The notes under the pieces are model-generated. The model was given only the letters and a program-made list of their open reading frames with translations. It was not told the origin of the DNA and ran no database searches. Both the position numbers and the translations under genes were made by a program. From a virus, in IMG/VR virus record IMGVR_UViG_3300018432_000008, positions 1 through 53,460 of that record: a stretch of 53,460 nt of DNA; one strand, given 5' to 3'. Below, piece by piece: positions 6,512-14,264 of the stretch; positions within the stretch are counted from its first letter, which is position 1; every line of letters starts with the position of its first letter.

Positions 6512-8146
6512 ATGGCTTTCGGCACCGACACATTCACGAACACCGCTGGAACCGCAGTTTCTACCCACAACGCGCTGTGGGTCCAGCACCCGCTACGCGC
6601 GACGGGCGCGCTAGTCATTACCGACGCAAATCGAGCTAGGGGTAATGCGAACGCGCACCACCTGTTCTACTACGACACCGATCCGGGCGCGGATGATTAC
6701 CCGGTCACGGTCCGCGTGCGCGTTGCGTCAGTTCTCAACCCCGCTGGCGCGGCCGCTCGGCAGTCCACTTCGAGCAACGGGGCGTTGGGATTCGCCGCCT
6801 ACCACACTCGTCTAGAGGCAACGGGCGTTTTCCTGTATCGCATCAACGGCGATGGTGGGCAGATCACTCTTGCCTCCGTCCTATTTACCCCGACGGTCGG
6901 CGAAGACTACGACTTGACCGTCTACCCTCAAGGCGTTGGGGCAACGGTAACCGTCGACGGGAAAGTGAAGCGCGTCAGCGACAGCCAGTATCTAACGAGC
7001 GGTGCAACGTGGCAGGCGGGCGAGGTCAATTTTGCGAGCATTGCAGACTCAAGCGCCAGTCGAATCGTCGCCCGAAATCGCGCGGCAATTTACGAGTTTG
7101 GCATCTCGACGAACTCAACCGGGTTCCACATCGACAGCTTTTCGGCCGGCCTGGACACCGTGCTCGCAGTTGGCGTCGGGAGCATCACGGACCAGACGGA
7201 CACGACGATGTCCTACTCGTTCGTCGCCGCGACGGGCGGGACCGACCCGAAGACGTACGCGATCTACCGCCTTACCGATCCTAGCGCGAACGCGAACACG
7301 GGCACCCTGATCGACACGACCTTGACCGGCACGGCCACGGGGCTCACACCGGAAACGTTCTACTGCTTCAAGTGCATCGTCACCGATGCCGTAGCGGCCA
7401 CGGAAGAAACGGCGGATGCGGCCGTCACCGCCATCGGCTTCACGCTGCCCGCCGACAAGGACATCGACCCGACCTTCCACCAGATCGGAGACTCGATCAC
7501 GACCGGGGGCACGCCGACGACGGTAGCGAAGCTGGCGACAGTCCTTGCCACCCTGCTCGACGTGGGCTCAATCACGTCGGGGATCAACGGGGTGGGCGGC
7601 GGCGGGATGGGCTCGTTCGTCAACGAGGACTTGTCCGCGCACGCCAACCTCACCGGCGCGATCGCCGCTGCCGACACGGCCGGCGTGACGGACTTCAACA
7701 TCGCGCTTGGCATCAACGACCCCGAGAATTTCACAAAAGCACAGTGGAAGGCTCGCTACGTCGCCCTGATCGGACACATCCGCACCGGCGCATGGCCCGA
7801 GCTGGCGCGCATCTGGCTGCTGCCGAACACGGGACGGCTCGTGGGGGGCGGGAATGGCGGCAATCAGGTGAACCACGACCGCTACCGCGAGTACCAGGAA
7901 GCCATCCGCGAGATCGTCGCCGAAGACGACGGCGCAGACGGCATCACGCTCTACGCAGGCTCGCTGGCACGGTACGAGTACGTCCTGTCCCACCCCGAGC
8001 GACTGACGGACGGCACGCACCTTGACCAGACGGGTCTTGACCAGATCGGCACGCTCGATGCGCACCACTGGTACATGACGATGCTGCACGAAGCCTACCT
8101 GCGCCCCGCTGACGTGGCTGCTGCGGTCGCTGCTTACGGTGAATAG
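6512..8146 (+). CDS. Tail protein with SGNH hydrolase (esterase) domain
   Basis: A 544-residue modular protein. Residues about 1-210 form a beta-sandwich, LamG-like binding region, and about 215-305 an FN3-like domain (SYSFVAATGGTDPKTYAIYRL). About 315-540 is an SGNH/GDSL hydrolase. Block I is IGDSIT with Ser328 as the likely nucleophile. Block III is LGIND with Asn402. Block V is DGTHLD with Asp500 and His503. Phage SGNH domains of this kind typically remove O-acetyl groups from host surface glycans. The neighbouring beta-helix proteins support a role in receptor processing. Confidence 0.8.
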   Translation: MAFGTDTFTNTAGTAVSTHNALWVQHPLRATGALVITDANRARGNANAHHLFYYDTDPGADDYPVTVRVRVASVLNPAGAAARQSTSSNGALGFAAYHTRLEATGVFLYRINGDGGQITLASVLFTPTVGEDYDLTVYPQGVGATVTVDGKVKRVSDSQYLTSGATWQAGEVNFASIADSSASRIVARNRAAIYEFGISTNSTGFHIDSFSAGLDTVLAVGVGSITDQTDTTMSYSFVAATGGTDPKTYAIYRLTDPSANANTGTLIDTTLTGTATGLTPETFYCFKCIVTDAVAATEETADAAVTAIGFTLPADKDIDPTFHQIGDSITTGGTPTTVAKLATVLATLLDVGSITSGINGVGGGGMGSFVNEDLSAHANLTGAIAAADTAGVTDFNIALGINDPENFTKAQWKARYVALIGHIRTGAWPELARIWLLPNTGRLVGGGNGGNQVNHDRYREYQEAIREIVAEDDGADGITLYAGSLARYEYVLSHPERLTDGTHLDQTGLDQIGTLDAHHWYMTMLHEAYLRPADVAAAVAAYGE

Positions 8147-8149
8147 GCT

Positions 8150-8668
8150 ATGTACACGGTCGAAGACCATGCCGCTGCGATCATGGCCGACGTGCCTTAC
8201 CCGGCGCGGTCGAGCACGCCTGCTCCGACGAACTACGCCGAGATGCTGGCGATGGCGGTGTGGGGTGAGAACGAAGCGAAGCTGACCGCCGACGACACCG
8301 CCCCCACCCTCTCTACCTTAGCCGTCCCCTCTGCCGGCACCACCGTAACTGGCACCCTGAGCGAAGCCTGCACCCCTGCATCAGGAACCGGTGGATTCAC
8401 CCTGGGCGGTACGGACGCCACCGTCGCAAGCTGGGCTATCTCAGGCACCACGCTGACGCTGACGCTCACAGGCACGGTCTACGACGGCGAGACGGTGACG
8501 CTCTCGTACAGCCGTGCAGGGACGACGGACGACATCGAAGATGGTGCGGGGCTGTTCCTCCAAGACTTTGCGGACGCGCCTGTTGTCAATAACAGCCAAG
8601 AGGTGCAGCCATCGGGCGGCGGGACAGTTGTCTTGTTGGGTGCTTTTGGGTTCGGCGGGGGCTTTTGA
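8150..8668 (+). CDS. Ig-like tail protein
   Basis: A 172-residue protein. Residues 1-48 form a helical module, followed by one SwmB/Big-type Ig-like domain (about 48-130: DDTAPTLSTLAVPSAGTTV...VTLSYS). A Ser/Gly-rich tail ends in GAFGFGGGF. Ig-like domains of this type decorate phage tails and give weak glycan binding. It starts 3 bp after the SGNH gene and belongs to the same late unit. No enzymatic motif is seen. Confidence 0.6.
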   Translation: MYTVEDHAAAIMADVPYPARSSTPAPTNYAEMLAMAVWGENEAKLTADDTAPTLSTLAVPSAGTTVTGTLSEACTPASGTGGFTLGGTDATVASWAISGTTLTLTLTGTVYDGETVTLSYSRAGTTDDIEDGAGLFLQDFADAPVVNNSQEVQPSGGGTVVLLGAFGFGGGF

Positions 8669-8677
8669 GGAATCGAC

Positions 8678-9091
8678 ATGGCAGGAACCGTCACACACGA
8701 CATTGAATACGGCGCGACGGCTTCAATGGCCCGCCACGTCATCACGTGGGTCAGTAGTTCTGGTGGCGCTGTGGGTCCAACGTTTGATTCGGGTTCGCTT
8801 AAACGCATCAGCGGCGTGATATTGCGCGTTATCGAACAGCCCGATACGGGCGGAACAAAACCCAGCGATAGCTACGATGTTCTGTTTGAGGACGAATCTG
8901 GTACCGACTTACTCGGTGGGCAGGGCGCGAACGTAGACGCAGACGCGACCATCGACGTGTGCCCTGGCCTGCCATTCACGGACGGGGTCACCACAAGCCT
9001 TGTTCCCCCAGCATTGCATGACGTTCCGGTACTGCGAATTACGAACGCCGGCAATGCCAAGGGCGGAAAACTCATCCTGTACGTGCGATAA
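8678..9091 (+). CDS. Structural (tail) protein of unknown role
   Basis: A 137-residue beta-rich protein (GVILRVIEQPDTGGTKPSDSY, VPVLRITNAGNAKGG) with a Shine-Dalgarno-like GAGGAATCG before the ATG. It sits between two host-contact tail proteins in the late transcription unit. The fold looks like a small virion accessory protein. No specific family is recognised. Confidence 0.55.
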   Translation: MAGTVTHDIEYGATASMARHVITWVSSSGGAVGPTFDSGSLKRISGVILRVIEQPDTGGTKPSDSYDVLFEDESGTDLLGGQGANVDADATIDVCPGLPFTDGVTTSLVPPALHDVPVLRITNAGNAKGGKLILYVR

Positions 9092-9094
9092 CAC

Positions 9095-9958
9095 ATGGCC
9101 ACCCAGTTCAACGCCGAAGACCTGCAACTGCTCACCGGCTACGACGACGTTTTGTGTGTCGCAGCGGGCGGTGCGACCAAAGCGACCATCGAAGGTGCGG
9201 CGGACGGCACGCTCGTGCGGTTGCTTCCCGGTACGCACGACGTTGGCGACAACGGCATCGTCGTTCCTGCGGGCGTTGATGTTGCCGGCGCGGGGATGGA
9301 TCTGACGACGTTGACCGGCGACCGCACGGGACTGGCCGCTTCCTTCCTGAAGCCCGGCACACGCAGCACGATTCGGGATCTGCACGTGGATTTCTCGGCA
9401 TTGCGTGGTGCGGAGGATGGAACGAGCAATATACCGATCGGCAAGGTGGCTGGCGATGCCGCATTTCACCACGCGAAACTGCTGCGGGTGCGGATCACGT
9501 CCTATTCGGACTGCATTTACATCGTGAACCCCGACCCTTCTGACATGGGGCTCACGATCGAGGACTGTGAGTTTGAGACGAACATTGACGCCATCGTCGT
9601 GACCGGAACGAACACCAACGACTTTTTCATTCGCATCAAGGGCGGTCACGTCACCCTTAAAGAACTGAACCCCGAGGAGTCGGACCGAAATCTTGTCGTG
9701 GCACCGTGGTCGGATTGCTTTGACTTGGACATTCGCGATCTCGGCACCGAGCCCGGTATGGCGACGGTCCTTTATGAAGCGGCCAAGGGGCGATTGATTC
9801 GCTGTACCCTGTATTCAACTTCGGACGGCGCGGTGCACATCGAAGCAAATGAGGGATCGGTTGAGGTGGCGGACAGCATCTACGACCCGACGCGCACGAG
9901 TGGCACGATCGCGACGGTGGACACGCTCGGCAGGATTTACAAGGCGATTCAGGCGTAA
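9095..9958 (+). CDS. Pectate-lyase-like beta-helix tail protein
   Basis: A 287-residue protein. The opening resembles other phage and bacterial pectin-lyase-like proteins (a generated set of per-site values GTLVRLLPGTHDV, then GVDVAGAGMDLTTLTG). Successive beta-helix rungs follow, including STIRDLHVDFSAL, VRITSYSDCIYIV, LTIEDCEFE and GRLIRCTLYS. It is probably a second fibre or spike with polysaccharide-binding function. Catalytic residues are not identifiable by eye. Confidence 0.65.
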   Translation: MATQFNAEDLQLLTGYDDVLCVAAGGATKATIEGAADGTLVRLLPGTHDVGDNGIVVPAGVDVAGAGMDLTTLTGDRTGLAASFLKPGTRSTIRDLHVDFSALRGAEDGTSNIPIGKVAGDAAFHHAKLLRVRITSYSDCIYIVNPDPSDMGLTIEDCEFETNIDAIVVTGTNTNDFFIRIKGGHVTLKELNPEESDRNLVVAPWSDCFDLDIRDLGTEPGMATVLYEAAKGRLIRCTLYSTSDGAVHIEANEGSVEVADSIYDPTRTSGTIATVDTLGRIYKAIQA

Positions 9959-9961
9959 CTC

Positions 9962-10720
9962 ATGGCGACGCGCATGTTCTTCTATCCTGGCCCCGATGCC
10001 GGCCTGTACGCGATCTTTCGCAACAGCACCACGGGCACCGTATGGACCGGCACGGTGATGGCAGCTTGGTCGGATGCCGCAATCGGGACGTACGACGTAC
10101 CGCTCAGCTTTGTTGGCGGCGATGCTTACACACTGACCGTCCCGACGACTCTCCCGACCGGACAGAACTACACGGCAAGTGTCTACGTCCCCAGCACCCC
10201 CGGCACGCCAGCCATCACCGATACGAAGCTCCCCGACGAGTGGGAGTTCCGCTGGAACGGGAGCACGGCCGAGGAAGCACCCGAGCCCGGCGAGGCGGCT
10301 GGTGATTATGTCGATCAGGCGTACATGGAACTAGTCCGCGGAGAAAAGAACATCCGCGAGTGGTCCAACAAGGACAACTCCAGCGACACAACCGACACCG
10401 CCGCCGTTCAGGCCGCGATCGATCAGGCCGAAGCACTGATTAACGCAGAACTGAAGGGCAACTACGTGATGCCCATTGAGCTTGGTGAAGACGCCACGGG
10501 CACGCTCATCCTAAAGGGCTGGGCTGAAACGCTGGCGTCAACACAGCTTTACATGGCGCGTGGACTTCAGGATGACAACGCGGTCGGCGACAAGCTGCGG
10601 GCCGAACGTGACGCGGTGATGGAACAGATCGCCCGGTACGTTGGCGACTCTGCCGCATCATCGTTCGACTTCGAAGCGGTTGAGGTTCATGTTCCGTACG
10701 CGCCGCTGGTCGTGTACTAG
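9962..10720 (+). CDS. Head-completion protein (DUF1320 / Mu gp36-like) with N-terminal beta domain
   Basis: A 252-residue protein. About 1-100 is a beta-rich domain of unknown kind. About 115-240 matches the DUF1320/Mu gp36-like pattern: DYVDQAYMELVRGE at the front, then AAVQAAIDQAEALINAEL, Y-x-x-P and a helix LASTQLYMARG. Members are head-tail connector or completion proteins. The fusion to a fibre-like N-terminus and the position upstream of the terminase are unusual for this family, which usually lies just after the capsid gene. Confidence 0.65.
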   Translation: MATRMFFYPGPDAGLYAIFRNSTTGTVWTGTVMAAWSDAAIGTYDVPLSFVGGDAYTLTVPTTLPTGQNYTASVYVPSTPGTPAITDTKLPDEWEFRWNGSTAEEAPEPGEAAGDYVDQAYMELVRGEKNIREWSNKDNSSDTTDTAAVQAAIDQAEALINAELKGNYVMPIELGEDATGTLILKGWAETLASTQLYMARGLQDDNAVGDKLRAERDAVMEQIARYVGDSAASSFDFEAVEVHVPYAPLVVY

Positions 10721-11031
10721 AATACCGCTCGTAGAAGCGACGCGAAGATTGTCCGAAGTTCATCGTCGGTCGGGTTGGCGTCGTGTCGCAGGTGGTGGCT
10801 GATGCTGCACCCGCCGCCTATGTCGCGCTCGATGACGACCCACTCAAGGTTGTCTACCTGAAAGAACGGTTCGCACCAGCAATACCAACCGGATTCGTAG
10901 ACACGCAGCTCGGGTGGTGCTAGCGATTTCACGTGGTTGCACAGGGCTATGACGTTCCATCGCTGGTAGTCGCGATACTGTCCCTTGAACAGCAGGTGAA
11001 GCGGGTAAAGCAGGACGTTGAGAAGGATCAT
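10717..11031 (-). CDS. Hypothetical protein, third gene of minus-strand operon
   Basis: A 104-residue protein beginning MILLNVLLYPLHLLFKG, an amphipathic or membrane-associated N-terminus. A cysteine-containing region follows (GWYCWCEPFFQVDNL). The ATG at 11029-11031 overlaps the TGA of the upstream gene (ATGA) and has GGGAG about 7 nt before it. Its stop overlaps the end of the convergent gene at 10720. No family is recognised. Confidence 0.5.
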   Translation of the reverse strand: MILLNVLLYPLHLLFKGQYRDYQRWNVIALCNHVKSLAPPELRVYESGWYCWCEPFFQVDNLEWVVIERDIGGGCSISHHLRHDANPTDDELRTIFASLLRAVF

Positions 11032-11273
11032 AATTGCTCCCGGACGCGAGTGTAGCACCACACACTCAAGTGGATGCGTTCCTCGCCGCCAAAGTTGTTC
11101 GGGTTCACGCGGCGCACTGCGGACTTTGGCACCCAAGACTTTGGCCCATCTCCCCACTTGTCGCGCGTGACCTGCAACGCCTTGTCGGTTTCACGCAGGA
11201 CGTGCAGGGTCAGGACGACGTGACCGTGGGCTGGTTGGCCGGGCGCGAGTTCGGGTAAGGGTTCCAGCTTCAT
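11028..11273 (-). CDS. Hypothetical protein, second gene of minus-strand operon
   Basis: An 81-residue soluble protein (MKLEPLPELAPGQPAHGHVVLTLHVLRETDK...) with a beta-rich core and a conserved-looking WVPKSAVRR motif. It overlaps both neighbours by ATGA junctions, so three genes are translated as one coupled unit. The WVPKS segment resembles small phage proteins adjacent to replication genes, but I cannot name a family. Confidence 0.5.
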   Translation of the reverse strand: MKLEPLPELAPGQPAHGHVVLTLHVLRETDKALQVTRDKWGDGPKSWVPKSAVRRVNPNNFGGEERIHLSVWCYTRVREQL

Positions 11274-11602
11274 GCTGCCCCCAGCGCCCGTGCGGCGTTC
11301 TCGTATGCCTGCTGCTCGGCTCGCGCGATGTCGTACTCCGCAACAAGCGTAATGTAGCGCTCGTATGCCACCTTGAATTCGGCGGCGATGTCTTCCAACT
11401 CGCGTTCCGCTGCGCGTGCCTTGGACTCGGCGTACATGCGGTCAATGTCTTCGTCCGTCGGCTGATCGTCGGCGTAAAAGTATTCCAGTGCGGCGCGCTG
11501 GGCGTCGTCCAACTCAGCCTCGGGCGAACCGTCCAAGGCGGTCGCGCCGTTGCGGCTGAAGGAATCTTGAATAGACGGGGTGCTGTCTGATACGGTGTGC
11601 AT
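11270..11602 (-). CDS. Hypothetical helical protein, first gene of minus-strand operon
   Basis: A 110-residue acidic protein. Residues 1-30 are Ser/Thr-rich, about 35-65 acidic, and about 65-108 a long Ala/Glu helix (ESKARAAERELEDIAAEFKVAYERYITLVAEYDIARAE is the region, positions about 59-95). The start at 11602 has AGGGAG ten bases upstream and is preferred over an earlier in-frame ATG. Opposite orientation to the late genes suggests separate control, possibly expression from the prophage. Confidence 0.5.
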   Translation of the reverse strand: MHTVSDSTPSIQDSFSRNGATALDGSPEAELDDAQRAALEYFYADDQPTDEDIDRMYAESKARAAERELEDIAAEFKVAYERYITLVAEYDIARAEQQAYENAARALGAA

Positions 11603-11745
11603 GTCAGGACTCCCTAAAAGTCTTGGCCACGCCGGTCGGGGTGCTGATAACATCCGCGACCGGCAACTTGTTTGACCCGCTAAGTATCGTTCCGATTCAC
11701 CTCGTTATCCACTAGAAAACGACCCCGCTGTTTATAGCGAGCGCC

Positions 11746-11952
11746 ATGGCCCCGCAATACACCATCGAACGCTGGCAGTCGCGTAACTGGCTCATGCAGC
11801 TTCGCTACCACTGGCACATCAAGCACAAGAACGGCCAGATCGTGCTGCACAGCGGCCAAGGCCACTCACGCAGGGTAGACCGGGACGATGCGGCACTGAA
11901 CTTCTACAACGCCTGCGTGCCGGGCGTGGTGGCGTTTCCAGAGGATGTGTGA
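11746..11952 (+). CDS. YegP/DUF1508-like small protein
   Basis: A 68-residue protein whose core YHWHIKHKNGQIVLHSGQGH followed by a helix (RDDAALNFYNA) matches the beta-strand-turn pattern of the DUF1508/YegP repeat (WhWrLkaaNGqiiasGegY). Function of the family is unknown. It is the first gene of the rightward packaging operon and is coupled by GTGA to the next. Confidence 0.5.
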   Translation: MAPQYTIERWQSRNWLMQLRYHWHIKHKNGQIVLHSGQGHSRRVDRDDAALNFYNACVPGVVAFPEDV

Positions 11953-12137
11953 GCCGACGCAAGCATCAGTTCGGGCGCTTCCGCATTCCCAAGGGTCACC
12001 GGGTCATCGGGTTCCACAAGGACACGATCTTCGACGACATCTACGCGCCGCGCGGCGACAGTGAAACCGCTGCGAGCCTGAGACCACGTAATGGCAAAGC
12101 GAAAGCGAACAACCACAAAGCTCGTCCAGGCAAATGA
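11949..12137 (+). CDS. Small basic protein ahead of terminase
   Basis: A 62-residue, strongly basic protein starting at GTG 11949 (GTGA overlap). It contains FGRFRIPKGHRVIGFHKDTIFDDIY and a lysine/asparagine-rich tail. It overlaps the terminase small subunit start by 47 bases. The tail sequence there may be incidental. Basic charge suggests nucleic-acid contact, but no family is recognised. Confidence 0.45.
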   Translation: MSRRKHQFGRFRIPKGHRVIGFHKDTIFDDIYAPRGDSETAASLRPRNGKAKANNHKARPGK

Positions 12138-12816
12138 GGACAAGCCCTTCACGCTGCCCAAGGTAGACGTTAAGCCCGACGTGGATACGGATGGGTTCGC
12201 CGACGATGGCCTGACCGTGCGGCAACGCCTGTTCGTGGACGCACTTATCGGCCCGGCAGGCGGCAACGCTACCAAGGCCGCTGAGATGGCGGGCTACGCC
12301 AGCGAGAACAACCTTGCTCTGCGGGTGACAGCCAGCCGCCTACTAACAAATGCTAACGTTCAGGAAGCGATTGCGCATGCCCACGCCCGGCTCAAGGACA
12401 CCCCCGAGTGGGCTCGTGCTTCGCTCGTTGAGATCGCCGGGGCCAGCATGGCGAACTTTCTTACGGTGAGCGAAGACGGCACGCCATCCATCGACTGGTC
12501 CCGCGCCGCAGAGATGGGTGCCATCGGCCAGATTCGTGAGTACCGCGAGGAAGTATCTGAGATCAACGGCAAGCCGATCGTCGTGAACAAGCGGTCGTTC
12601 AAGCTCCATGATGCACTGAAGGCCCGCGAGATCCTGCTGAAGCTTCACGGCAAGCTCGCAGAGAACGTGCATCTCACCGGAACGGTTCAGCACACCCACG
12701 AGATTCGCCCGCTGATGCAGAAGGTGTTGAGCGACCCCAAGGCGTTCGCCGCAGCTCGCCAGCTCGTCGCGCGGATGAACGGTATAGAAGATGACGCAGG
12801 CGTTGAGCGGAATTGA
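12091..12816 (+). CDS. terS: Terminase small subunit
   Basis: A 241-residue protein that recognises the packaging site and presents DNA to the large subunit. Residues about 40-100 carry the Terminase_2-type helix-turn-helix region: LTVRQRLFVDALIGPAGGNATKAAEMAGYA, then LRVTASRLLTNANVQEAI. A helical oligomerisation part and a C-terminal tail follow. It lies immediately before, and overlaps by 26 bases, the large subunit gene, as expected. The basic leader (MAKRKRTTTK) fits DNA binding. Confidence 0.85.
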   Translation: MAKRKRTTTKLVQANEDKPFTLPKVDVKPDVDTDGFADDGLTVRQRLFVDALIGPAGGNATKAAEMAGYASENNLALRVTASRLLTNANVQEAIAHAHARLKDTPEWARASLVEIAGASMANFLTVSEDGTPSIDWSRAAEMGAIGQIREYREEVSEINGKPIVVNKRSFKLHDALKAREILLKLHGKLAENVHLTGTVQHTHEIRPLMQKVLSDPKAFAAARQLVARMNGIEDDAGVERN

Positions 12817-14260
12817 AGGGTTGGTCGAACAGCCGTGGCGTCTTGAGCCGCACACCTTCGCGGCGCACGTCAGTGGCGGACGTTGGCGGGCCTGGAACTA
12901 TCTCACCTATATCGGTGAGCGACTTGCCGAGGCGGTGGTAAACGGTGGTGGTCGGCTGATCATCAACATGCCGCCTGGTCACGGTAAGAGCGAGTTCCTG
13001 AGCCACTGGGTTCCGACGTGGTTTCTTGACAACCTGCCACAGCAGAAGGTCATCACCGCGAGCCACGGTGCTGAGTTGGCTGAGACGTTCGGGCGCGTCG
13101 TCCGCAACGAGTTTGAGCAGAACCCGTTCCTGACGACGAAGCTCAGTGAGGACTCAACTGCGGCGGGGCGGTGGAACACTCCCGAAGGCGGGGGAATGTC
13201 CACGTTCGGCGTTGGCAGCGGTATGACGGGTTTTCGCGGCAATTTGCTGCTGCTGGATGATCCTCACCCCACATGGGAAGCGGCGTACAGCCACACGCAT
13301 CGCCAGCGAGCCATCGAGTGGTTCGAAGGTACGTTCTACGACCGGCTGGAACCCAACGGTACGATCGTGGTGCTGGCGCACCGTTGGCATGACGGGGATC
13401 TGGCCGGCCACCTGATCAGCCACCATGCCGACCCCTGGCAGGTCATTCGCTTGCCCGCCTTGGCTGAACTGGGCGATCCGCTCGGCCGCGAAGTGGGCGA
13501 GGCGCTGTGCCCCGAGCGGTATGACGTTGCAGCGCTTGAGCAGGCCCGGCGCGCGAGCCCGTTGGTGTTCGCCGCGAAGTACCAGCAGAACCCGCTGGGG
13601 CTGGGTTCCGATCGCGTCTACGACCGGTTCGTCCCTGCGGACCACGAAGACAAGACGCTCGTGCTCGCCGATCGGTTGCCGCTTCAAGCGTCGTTCGACT
13701 TCAACCGCAACCCCGGCATGCACGTTGAGCTTGGGCAGTACGACCCGGCGCGCGACCTGTTCACCGCCGTCCACGAAATACACGGCCCGTTCATGAAGCT
13801 CACCGTTGCCTTGGACGAGTTGCAGAAGCTCGTGAAGGCTGCGGGCGGGTTCCGCTGGTCCGAGCTTCAGGTGTACGCCGACGCCACGGGCTCACAGGAG
13901 CGTGCCGAGACGACGGAAACCGCGCTGGACATGATCAGCAACCGGTTGAAGAAACTGGGCTGGCCGTTCCGCATGCGCGTCCCGCGTGGCAATCCCCCGA
14001 TCAAGACGCGCATCGACACGTTCAACGATGCCCTGCGCGATGGTGATGGTGAGATCCACTACAAGGTTCACCCGCGCTGCGAACGGCTTATCGCTGACTT
14101 GAAGGAACTGAAGACGGACGAGCAGGGGCTGATCGACAAACGTGAAAGCAAGCTGAGTCACGCGAGCGATGCCGAAGGCTACCGCGTGCATTACCTGCGC
14201 CCGATCCGCCGTGCTGCACAGGCACCGAGGGAACGCCCGGCCGTATTGATATCCCGCTGA
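12791..14260 (+). CDS. terL: Terminase large subunit (packaging ATPase/nuclease)
   Basis: A 489-residue protein that powers DNA translocation into the prohead and cuts the concatemer. Walker A is MPPGHGKS at about 60-67. Walker B is LLLLDD at about 152-157. The coupling motif lies in VLAHRWHDGDL at about 194-204. The RNase-H-like nuclease domain begins near SFDFNRNP (Asp303) and includes VYADATGS (Asp364). Length and order are normal for the family. The start is at ATG 12791, inside the terS end. Confidence 0.95.
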   Translation: MTQALSGIEGLVEQPWRLEPHTFAAHVSGGRWRAWNYLTYIGERLAEAVVNGGGRLIINMPPGHGKSEFLSHWVPTWFLDNLPQQKVITASHGAELAETFGRVVRNEFEQNPFLTTKLSEDSTAAGRWNTPEGGGMSTFGVGSGMTGFRGNLLLLDDPHPTWEAAYSHTHRQRAIEWFEGTFYDRLEPNGTIVVLAHRWHDGDLAGHLISHHADPWQVIRLPALAELGDPLGREVGEALCPERYDVAALEQARRASPLVFAAKYQQNPLGLGSDRVYDRFVPADHEDKTLVLADRLPLQASFDFNRNPGMHVELGQYDPARDLFTAVHEIHGPFMKLTVALDELQKLVKAAGGFRWSELQVYADATGSQERAETTETALDMISNRLKKLGWPFRMRVPRGNPPIKTRIDTFNDALRDGDGEIHYKVHPRCERLIADLKELKTDEQGLIDKRESKLSHASDAEGYRVHYLRPIRRAAQAPRERPAVLISR

Positions 14261-14264
14261 ACCC

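Noticed and set aside
5707-6618. 303-codon minus-strand frame opposite the barrel-like protein
   Set aside because: Arg/Val-rich shadow with no supporting start or promoter; the sense frame is coupled to its neighbours.
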